Shown here in pieces: positions 6,761 through 10,765 of a stretch of 10,765 nucleotides of DNA. Position 1 is the first letter of the stretch. Every line of letters begins with the position of its first letter. A program made the translations under genes and the position numbers. The stretch comes from Ktedonobacteraceae bacterium (GTDB lineage Bacteria; Chloroflexota; Ktedonobacteria; Ktedonobacterales; Ktedonobacteraceae). Location of the stretch: positions 1-10,765 of the forward strand of contig JAFMRP010000076.1 in NCBI GenBank assembly GCA_017354095.1, read 5' to 3'. Below the pieces are notes generated by a model. It saw only the letters and a list, made by a program, of their open reading frames with translations, ran no database searches and was not told the DNA's origin.

Positions 6761-6858
6761 TCCTCGCGAATGTGAGGCGAAAATATGCCCTTCCTCGCGC
6801 TGCAATTGTTCTGGAAATCCAGAAGGTATGATATCACACATTTCCTGTGATTCATACC
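6761..6858 (-). promoter_or_regulatory. Structured rplI leader: tandem hairpins and repeated SD-like octamer
   Basis: In the rplI message direction the first hairpin (6858-6825) is GGTATGA then ATCACA, a 7-nt loop, TGTGAT, one bulged A, and TCATACC: 13 bp in total. It is followed without a gap by a second (6824-6809), TTCTGG, 4-nt loop ATTT, CCAGAA. Downstream the octamer CGCGAGGA occurs twice, at 6792-6799 and at 6761-6768. The second copy contains the probable ribosome binding site. A CCUC between them (6773-6776) could pair weakly with either GAGG. Autogenous or other translational control is an inference. Confidence 0.5.
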
Positions 6859-6877
6859 CTGCTCGACCTCGTCGTTT

Positions 6878-6883
6878 ATTATA
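6878..6883 (-). promoter_or_regulatory. rplI promoter -10 (TATAAT)
   Basis: A consensus TATAAT on the minus strand lies 129 bp before the rplI start codon. No strong -35 is seen at 16-18 bp. Use of this site would place both leader hairpins in the transcript, the first beginning about a dozen bases after the start point. Confidence 0.45.
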
Positions 6884-7042
6884 ACATTGTTTCGTGGACT
6901 TGAGTAGACAAGTATTTCTTGCGGCTCTCTCTTGTCCAGGCGGCCTGGGCATACGCCAGATGTGTCTGTAAGAAAGGCCCTTGGGATTCCCGCCAGAAAC
7001 GGCGCTGGCGCGCCTACGCTGCGTCTCATCCGGAGGCAAGGA

Positions 7043-7085
7043 AGCCGCCTGCGGCGGCTCAGAGGGGGAGGAGAAGGGTTGGGAT
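7043..7085. repeat. GC-rich hairpin element, copy B of a possible dispersed repeat
   Basis: AGCCGCC, loop TGC, GGCGGCT is a perfect 7-bp stem (7043-7059), followed by a purine run AGAGGGGGAGGAGAAGGG. The core matches 142-158 at 15 of 17 bases, and the downstream purine-rich flank is similar too. Confidence 0.35.
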
Positions 7086-7097
7086 TGCATTGGTATG

Positions 7098-7126
7098 TTG
7101 CAGCAAGTCACGTTCTCGCCTATAAT
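7098..7126 (+). promoter_or_regulatory. Promoter of the SRPBCC gene (TTGCAG-17-TATAAT)
   Basis: TTGCAG at 7098-7103 and TATAAT at 7121-7126 are separated by exactly 17 bp, the best -35/-10 pair in the window. Transcription would start near 7133, giving a leader of about 45 nt. This supports the start codon at 7178 over upstream in-frame starts. Confidence 0.65.
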
Positions 7127-7177
7127 GGCTCCATATCATTGTACTTTTTGGACTCATTTATTGCAAAGGACAGCTTC

Positions 7178-7873
7178 ATGAACATCGAAGGTACCTACAC
7201 ATTACAGGCGCCGGCGGAACACGTCTGGCGCAACCTGATGGACCCGCTCGTGCTCAGGAAAAGCATCCCCGGGATTGAACGCCTGGAACAGATAGACGAC
7301 AAAACGTATGAACTCGCCCTGCATATCAAAAACGCCCCACTGCGCGGCACTTACTGCGCACGTATTAACATCACCGAGCAGCAATATCCGTATCATTATC
7401 GCATCTCCATCCAGGGTGAGGGACCTCAGCAGCAATTCAGCGGCGATGGTGCTATCCAGTTGCAGGAGCGGGAAGAGAAGACGGTGATCGTCTATCAGGG
7501 CCAGATGCAGATGGACCATCCTCATTTGCCGGCGACCCTGGCGAAAGGCATGTTGAAGCTGCTCGTGCAGCAATTTTTTGCGTCGCTGGCCGATCTGCTC
7601 TACGCCAAGCGCTATGTTACAGCGGGTCCCGGGCGAGACAATGGAGCGACAACGATTCTGGAGGGGCAAAACGGCAGCATTGTACTTTTACCACCTCCAC
7701 CACTCAAAGAAAAAGGTAGTATTTTGCGACGTGTGATTCATCGTTCCGGGCTGGGTGGAGGCGAGCAGGAAGAAGAGGAGCGCTGGGAGGCACGCATCCG
7801 GCGTTTCGGAGTGATCGTGGGCCTGCTATTACTCGTCTGGGTGGGGACACGCATTATTCCTCGCCGGCACTAA
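7178..7873 (+). CDS. CoxG-like SRPBCC-domain protein with C-terminal membrane anchor
   Basis: 231 residues. The start at 7178 has AAGGA (7166-7170) 7 nt upstream and follows a good promoter; longer in-frame versions would begin before it. Residues 1-145 match the SRPBCC/START-like fold of the carbon monoxide dehydrogenase subunit G (CoxG) type: YTLQAPAEHVWRNLMDP (7-23), then SIPGIERLE (29-37), and a helix rich in Leu and Phe ending the domain (118-142). Residues 150-208 are a low-complexity linker with PPPP (172-175) and a cluster of Glu and Arg. Residues 210-227 (FGVIVGLLLLVWVG) form one hydrophobic segment followed by RR, a tail anchor that leaves the domain in the cytoplasm. The family binds hydrophobic ligands or aids CODH maturation. 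No cox genes lie nearby, so a CODH role is unsupported. Its stop is 10 bp from that of the facing exonuclease gene. Confidence 0.82.
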   Translation: MNIEGTYTLQAPAEHVWRNLMDPLVLRKSIPGIERLEQIDDKTYELALHIKNAPLRGTYCARINITEQQYPYHYRISIQGEGPQQQFSGDGAIQLQEREEKTVIVYQGQMQMDHPHLPATLAKGMLKLLVQQFFASLADLLYAKRYVTAGPGRDNGATTILEGQNGSIVLLPPPPLKEKGSILRRVIHRSGLGGGEQEEEERWEARIRRFGVIVGLLLLVWVGTRIIPRRH

Positions 7874-7883
7874 GGCTGACTGG

Positions 7884-9071
7884 TTATGCATCCATCAGCG
7901 AGCGCAGGCGACTCTTCCAACCTCCAGTATTGTTATTGTCATCCTGCTCGGACGGCTCAGTCGACCAGCTGCGTGAGCCATCGGGGGCGATAGCCGAAGG
8001 GGCACGATGTTGGCGTGGAGCCTGGGCCAGGTTGCGCAGCGCGATTGAGGCTGCCTTGCGTACATCGTAGACGGGATCTTGCAGCAGGGACTGAAGAGCT
8101 TCGTGAGCTGACTTCACGCCTAGCCGACCCAGGGCACGTATGCTACCCGCGCGCTCATCGGATGTCGAGGCATGGAGCAGGAGCAAGAGGTCCGGCACGA
8201 GCGGCGCAAGTGAGAGATCAGCGATCAGGCGCAGCAGGCGGCTGCGCAGCATAGGATGGGTCAGCGTTTGCAGGGCAGCGCGGCAATCGGTCTCTATTTG
8301 TGTCTTGCTACTCAATATGCCTTCCGCCAGGGCCTCTTCAACGGCCATTTCAGGTGCAAGGGGTGAAGAGCCGCGGAGGAATGGTTCAATCCAGGACGCC
8401 GCCAGTGGTCGTTGGCCATTATTTTTATGCAGTTGCAGAATATCGTGGTAATGTTGATCAAGCCAATAGTAGAGAGCCAATGTTACTTCGGCATCGCGAG
8501 CAGCATAGGCGATCATGGCCGATGGCAAAGGGCGGCGGGTCCAGTCGGTGCGCTGCAGGCTTTTGTCCAGGCGATAGTTGAAGGCGCGCTGCAACATCGA
8601 CGCCAGTGACGACTCGCGCTGCCCAAAGATGGAGCGGCTAGTTGCCTCCAGGTCATAGAACTGAGAAACATGCAGGTCGCGCTCCGCCATGACGCGTATA
8701 TCCGCGCCCGCACCATGCAGCAAAACCATAATGTTAGGATTTGCCACAACAGCCTCAAGAGGGGAGAGGTCACCCAGGCGCAACGTATCCACAACAAAAC
8801 AATGCTTTTGGATGGCCAGTTGTAGAAGCGAGAGGCGGGGGACGGATGAGCCTCCGTGCCGTGATGAGCGTGGTTGTGTAAACTCCGCGTCGATCGCGAC
8901 AACACTGGAGGTTGTCAGTAGTTTTACCGCCTGTAATAGCTGCTCAGGTCGATCGACCCAGAGCCGTTCACCCCGTTGTGGGATTGGTCCTATTGGAGGT
9001 GTTGGACCCAGATAGCCGGGCGATATATCATCGGGTTCGCCCGATTCAACCAGTGGTATATTCTTACTCAA
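7884..9071 (-). CDS. RNase D-like 3'-5' exonuclease (DEDDy) with C-terminal HEAT-like repeats
   Basis: 395 residues. Residues 36-210 form a DnaQ-like 3'-5' exonuclease domain of the RNase D branch, with all acidic ligands for two metals visible: Asp61 and Glu63 (AIDAEF), Asp124 (HGAGADI), and Tyr189 plus Asp193 (YAARD). LQRTDWTRRPL (172-182) is also typical of RNase D. The family trims RNA 3' ends, including tRNA precursors. Instead of the HRDC domains usual in RNase D, residues 265-350 look like about three HEAT/armadillo-type helix pairs, clearest in RAGSIRALGRLG (307-318) and DVRKAASIALRNLA (336-349). Residues 351-385 are polar and probably disordered. The start is TTG at 9071: a TAG stop lies 15 bp upstream in frame, and no clear Shine-Dalgarno is seen. 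It lies on the same strand as the GNAT gene but 199 bp away, probably with its own promoter. Confidence 0.82.
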   Translation of the reverse strand: MSKNIPLVESGEPDDISPGYLGPTPPIGPIPQRGERLWVDRPEQLLQAVKLLTTSSVVAIDAEFTQPRSSRHGGSSVPRLSLLQLAIQKHCFVVDTLRLGDLSPLEAVVANPNIMVLLHGAGADIRVMAERDLHVSQFYDLEATSRSIFGQRESSLASMLQRAFNYRLDKSLQRTDWTRRPLPSAMIAYAARDAEVTLALYYWLDQHYHDILQLHKNNGQRPLAASWIEPFLRGSSPLAPEMAVEEALAEGILSSKTQIETDCRAALQTLTHPMLRSRLLRLIADLSLAPLVPDLLLLLHASTSDERAGSIRALGRLGVKSAHEALQSLLQDPVYDVRKAASIALRNLAQAPRQHRAPSAIAPDGSRSWSTEPSEQDDNNNTGGWKSRLRSLMDA

Positions 9072-9116
9072 CGAGATACCATTCTATGTTAGAAAACTTG
9101 TCTTTGTGATTTCTAC

Positions 9117-9122
9117 ACTATA
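9117..9122 (-). promoter_or_regulatory. Possible -10 for the exonuclease gene (TATAGT)
   Basis: On the minus strand TATAGT lies 45 bp before the TTG start, with no good -35 at 17 bp. The call rests on position and the -10 match. The rest of 9072-9270 shows no gene and no convincing terminator for the GNAT message. Confidence 0.3.
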
Positions 9123-9270
9123 CCACAACCAGGCTTTGTAGTACAGATAGCCCGGTTCAGCATAGTAGAAATATAACCTCTGGCCCCGCCACACGTGCTA
9201 TGAATACGCTCACTCTATCTCTACAAGAATAATCATTTTTGGCAGAGGGATGGAACAAAAGATGACATTT

Positions 9271-9726
9271 CTATGCCAACTTTTTGCGCAGGAAGACGCG
9301 GCGATAGCCATCCTGCAGGTATCTATCCGTTTCTACAAACCCTAGCTGCTGATAGAAACGGAGATTTTCCGTCATCAGTTCATTGGTATACAGGCTGATC
9401 TCCTGCAGATTTCTTTCGAGTGCGTGCTGTTCCACAAAAGCCATCAAAGTTCGTCCCAGGCCCTGTCCCTGGTAGTGGGGATAGATCGCGATATTCTCCA
9501 CAAACATCGCCTGTTCCTGAGGCATCATGACCAGCACGCCCAGTATCTCTGTCTCATCTGTGAGGACGTATACAACACGTCGCTCGATCAGCGAGGGGTA
9601 GTCCGCGAGCATGGGTGCGGGTTCTTTGCCGATACGTTCAATATAGGGAGAGTAGGCAGCGCGTACGCATTGTGTAATGGCCTCATGTTCATCTGCTTTA
9701 GCCATGCGAATAGTTCTGACGTTCAT
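9271..9726 (-). CDS. GNAT family N-acetyltransferase
   Basis: 151 residues, a single GNAT domain that transfers an acetyl group from acetyl-CoA to an unidentified substrate. The acetyl-CoA pyrophosphate loop is YQGQGLGRTL (85-94), matching Q/R-x-x-G-x-G/A, after the strand VENIAIYP (76-83). The C-terminal motif LRFYQQLGFVETDR (122-135) is standard. The N-terminal segment with GKEPAPMLADY (33-43) marks a common subgroup of small, functionally unassigned GNATs. Two ATG codons are adjacent: GGAG (9732-9735) is 5 nt before the one at 9726 but only 2 nt before the one at 9729, so I prefer 9726. It diverges from the carbonic anhydrase gene across about 120 bp. Small-molecule, peptide or protein N-terminal targets are all possible. 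Confidence 0.9.
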   Translation of the reverse strand: MNVRTIRMAKADEHEAITQCVRAAYSPYIERIGKEPAPMLADYPSLIERRVVYVLTDETEILGVLVMMPQEQAMFVENIAIYPHYQGQGLGRTLMAFVEQHALERNLQEISLYTNELMTENLRFYQQLGFVETDRYLQDGYRRVFLRKKLA

Positions 9727-9768
9727 CATTGCTCCAAACAGGAAGTGCCTTTTATCTGCTATTTTTGC

Positions 9769-9797
9769 TTGTTCCTACTGTATAATTGTGCTACACT
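9769..9797 (+). promoter_or_regulatory. Carbonic anhydrase promoter (TTGTTC-17-TACACT, extended -10)
   Basis: TTGTTC (9769-9774), a 17-bp spacer, and TACACT (9792-9797) preceded by TGC form an extended -10 promoter with a partial -35. A consensus TATAAT at 9781-9786 overlaps the spacer and is an alternative -10, without a good -35. The leader would be about 45 nt. Confidence 0.5.
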
Positions 9798-9847
9798 TAG
9801 CAGTAGTAAGGCAACTAACGAATAAACAGTGGAGGGTTTTTACCTCT

Positions 9848-10420
9848 ATGCTAAATGACATCCTTGCACATAACGAACGTTTCCTGCAAGAGGAAACGTT
9901 ATCTGCCATTGGGCATGCACCACGTAAACGCACGGCTGTGATCACCTGCATGGATTGCCGACTGGTCAGAATGTTTGAGGACGCGCTGGGCCTGGAGCGC
10001 GGTGATGTGCTCGAATTGCGCACGGCTGGTGCGACCATCTCTGAGCCTGAGCGTGTGGGAGCGGGCAGCGATCTAATTCGCTCGCTAGCAGGTGGTATCT
10101 ATCTGCTTGGTGTACGTGAAGTGCTCGTCATCGGCCACACTAACTGTGGCCTGGCTCATGCTGATTCTACAGCGCTCACCGCCTCAATGCAAGCGCTGGG
10201 AGTTGATCCACAGCAGTTAATTGACAGCCAGGGATTGGGAGACATCAATGGTCTCATGAGCTGGCTTGGAGTCTTCAACGATGTACATATGAACGTGCAG
10301 GAAGTCGTCAAAGTTATTCGTGAGAGTTCTTTCCTGCCGAAGATCCCCATCCATGGACTGGTCATCGATATTACCAGCGGCCGTCTCGTCCTGGTGGATA
10401 GAGATCAGCGCAGCGCGTAA
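9848..10420 (+). CDS. Beta-class carbonic anhydrase
   Basis: 190 residues. Zinc enzyme for CO2/bicarbonate interconversion, cytoplasmic. Zinc ligands of the beta class are present: Cys34 in TCMDCR (33-38) and His97 with Cys100 in GHTNCG (96-101). The Asp36-Arg38 dyad that controls access to the metal is also present. Cys37 replaces the usual Ser or Ala in C-M-D-x-R, adding a thiol beside the metal site, and the later R-N-A-G segment reads RTAG (58-61). The size and compact layout fit the small Cab-like branch. ATG at 9848 is chosen because the family N-terminus fits and GGAGGG (9831-9836) lies upstream, although the 11-nt spacing is long. Earlier in-frame starts precede the promoter. It has its own terminator. 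Confidence 0.9.
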   Translation: MLNDILAHNERFLQEETLSAIGHAPRKRTAVITCMDCRLVRMFEDALGLERGDVLELRTAGATISEPERVGAGSDLIRSLAGGIYLLGVREVLVIGHTNCGLAHADSTALTASMQALGVDPQQLIDSQGLGDINGLMSWLGVFNDVHMNVQEVVKVIRESSFLPKIPIHGLVIDITSGRLVLVDRDQRSA

Positions 10421-10460
10421 CCATCCAATAGTGCCTGAAGCCAGGATGATTTTTAGAATA

Positions 10461-10502
10461 CGGGCAGCCTCATCGAGCAGGCTGTCCGGTCTTTGTGTGT
10501 GT
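10461..10502 (+). terminator. Intrinsic terminator of the carbonic anhydrase gene
   Basis: CGGGCAGCCT (10461-10470), an 8-nt loop, then AGGCTGTCCG (10479-10488) make a 10-bp stem with one G-U pair. A T-rich stretch (GTCTTTGTGTGTGTT) follows. It lies 40 bp past the stop codon and is the clearest terminator in the window. Confidence 0.7.
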
Positions 10503-10537
10503 TATTACGTATATGCAGTGGAAAAGGCTGGCCCTGC

Positions 10538-10567
10538 TTGTATCGAGTATCGCTCCTATGCTACACT
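10538..10567 (+). promoter_or_regulatory. Promoter of icd (TTGTAT-18-TACACT, extended -10)
   Basis: TTGTAT (10538-10543) and TACACT (10562-10567) are 18 bp apart, and TGC directly precedes the -10, the same TGCTACACT as at the carbonic anhydrase gene. The start would be near 10574, giving a leader of about 50 nt. Confidence 0.5.
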
Positions 10568-10604
10568 GAACTAGCTACATCAATAAACGTTTACCATACT
10601 AATG

Positions 10605-10628
10605 AAGAGAAAGGATCTCTTTTGAGAT
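10605..10628 (+). promoter_or_regulatory. Alternative hairpins over the icd ribosome binding site and start codon
   Basis: AAGAGA (10605-10610) pairs with TCTCTT (10616-10621), leaving the Shine-Dalgarno AAGGA in the loop. A competing stem, ATCTC (10615-10619) with GAGAT (10624-10628), covers the first two bases of the ATG. The two cannot form together. Both are short and control of translation by them is speculative. Confidence 0.3.
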
Positions 10629-10765
10629 GATAAAGAAAACGCCCATCACCGTTGCCTATGGTGATGGCATCGGCCCTGAGATCATGGAGGCCACCTTGCA
10701 CATCATCCAGGAGGCCGGTGCGCAGCTTGAAATTGAGAAGATCGAAGTTGGAGAGCAAGTCTACC
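10627..10765 (+). CDS. icd: NADP-dependent isocitrate dehydrogenase, N-terminal part (cut by window end)
   Basis: The first 46 codons of an isocitrate/isopropylmalate dehydrogenase family enzyme, truncated by the window edge. TPITVAYGDGIGPEIMEATL (5-24) contains the family's N-terminal GDGIGPE block. The following EAGAQLEIEKIEVGEQVY favours isocitrate dehydrogenase of the monocistronic NADP type over isopropylmalate or tartrate dehydrogenase. The reaction would be oxidative decarboxylation of isocitrate to 2-oxoglutarate in the TCA cycle. Substrate and cofactor residues lie beyond the window, so the subclass is inferred. AAGGA at 10611-10615 is 11 nt before ATG. Confidence 0.8.
   Translation, partial: MIKKTPITVAYGDGIGPEIMEATLHIIQEAGAQLEIEKIEVGEQVY

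Larger units (their letters stand above)
6749..7177. other. Divergent intergenic region rplI / SRPBCC gene
   Basis: 429 bp without a supportable gene. The left part (6749-6870) is the rplI leader with two adjacent hairpins, and 6878-6883 is the rplI -10. From about 6900 to 7090 the sequence is GC-rich with a hairpin element (7043-7059). The promoter of the SRPBCC gene is at 7098-7126. Open frames crossing this region lack conservation-like features and I regard them as spurious. Confidence 0.6.

Noticed and set aside
6749..7111. A long in-frame N-terminal extension of bL9
   Set aside because: bL9 starts at the conserved MKIILL sequence at 6748. The upstream part includes the promoter and leader hairpins.
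6932..7177. An in-frame upstream extension of the SRPBCC protein
   Set aside because: It is Arg/Gly-rich, covers a hairpin repeat and the TTGCAG/TATAAT promoter, and the ATG at 7178 has a proper binding site.
9677..9847. An upstream extension of the carbonic anhydrase
   Set aside because: It would start inside the divergent GNAT gene and before the promoter. The family N-terminus fits the ATG at 9848.
1..10765. Search for CRISPR arrays, toxin-antitoxin or defence genes, insertion sequences and tRNAs
   Set aside because: No regularly spaced repeats, transposase or defence motifs, or tRNA cloverleaf patterns were seen. The window looks chromosomal and mostly housekeeping.

Overview
The window carries ten protein-coding genes, nine complete and one cut by the right edge. 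All look chromosomal and mostly housekeeping. I see no transposase, integrase, phage gene, CRISPR array, tRNA or rRNA. Base composition is moderate and does not shift abruptly. The gene set (solitary rplI, PlsY, PgsA, bifunctional Nnr, Trm-G10-like methylase, RNase D-like exonuclease) fits a free-living bacterium. A CxxC...CxxC ribbon of the DUF5679 type, a CoxG-like SRPBCC protein and many genes standing alone with their own promoters suggest Chloroflexota, perhaps Ktedonobacteria. That placement is inference from family recall, not from a search.

Layout. 1-572 has no supportable gene but holds a GC-rich hairpin element with short direct repeats. 573-1712 (-) is a membrane-anchored alpha/beta-hydrolase fused to a C-terminal zinc ribbon. 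It diverges from plsY (1907-2611, +) across a region with a perfect 23-bp dyad. plsY runs tail to tail with pgsA (2699-3310, -), which lies 46 bp behind a putative RNA methylase (3357-4370, -). That methylase diverges from the NAD(P)HX repair gene nnr (4530-6095, +). rplI (6245-6748, -) follows in convergent orientation, with a structured leader about 120 nt long. Next come a CoxG-like SRPBCC protein (7178-7873, +), and facing it 10 bp away an RNase D-like/HEAT protein (7884-9071, -). A GNAT acetyltransferase (9271-9726, -) diverges from a beta-carbonic anhydrase (9848-10420, +) that ends in a good intrinsic terminator. An isocitrate dehydrogenase begins at 10627.

Functional links. PlsY (acyl transfer to glycerol-3-phosphate) and PgsA (phosphatidylglycerophosphate synthesis) both use glycerol-3-phosphate and feed membrane phospholipid synthesis. 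Nnr repairs damaged NAD(P)H. The isocitrate dehydrogenase fragment and carbonic anhydrase belong to central CO2/NADP metabolism, but nothing shows they are co-regulated. Four promoters (for the hydrolase, the methylase, the carbonic anhydrase and icd) share an extended -10 of the form TGCTAYACT.

I do not see an obvious new multi-gene system. The best leads are two unusual domain fusions (exonuclease-HEAT and hydrolase-zinc ribbon), the tandem-hairpin leader of rplI, the palindrome over the hydrolase promoter, and a possibly leaderless methylase mRNA.
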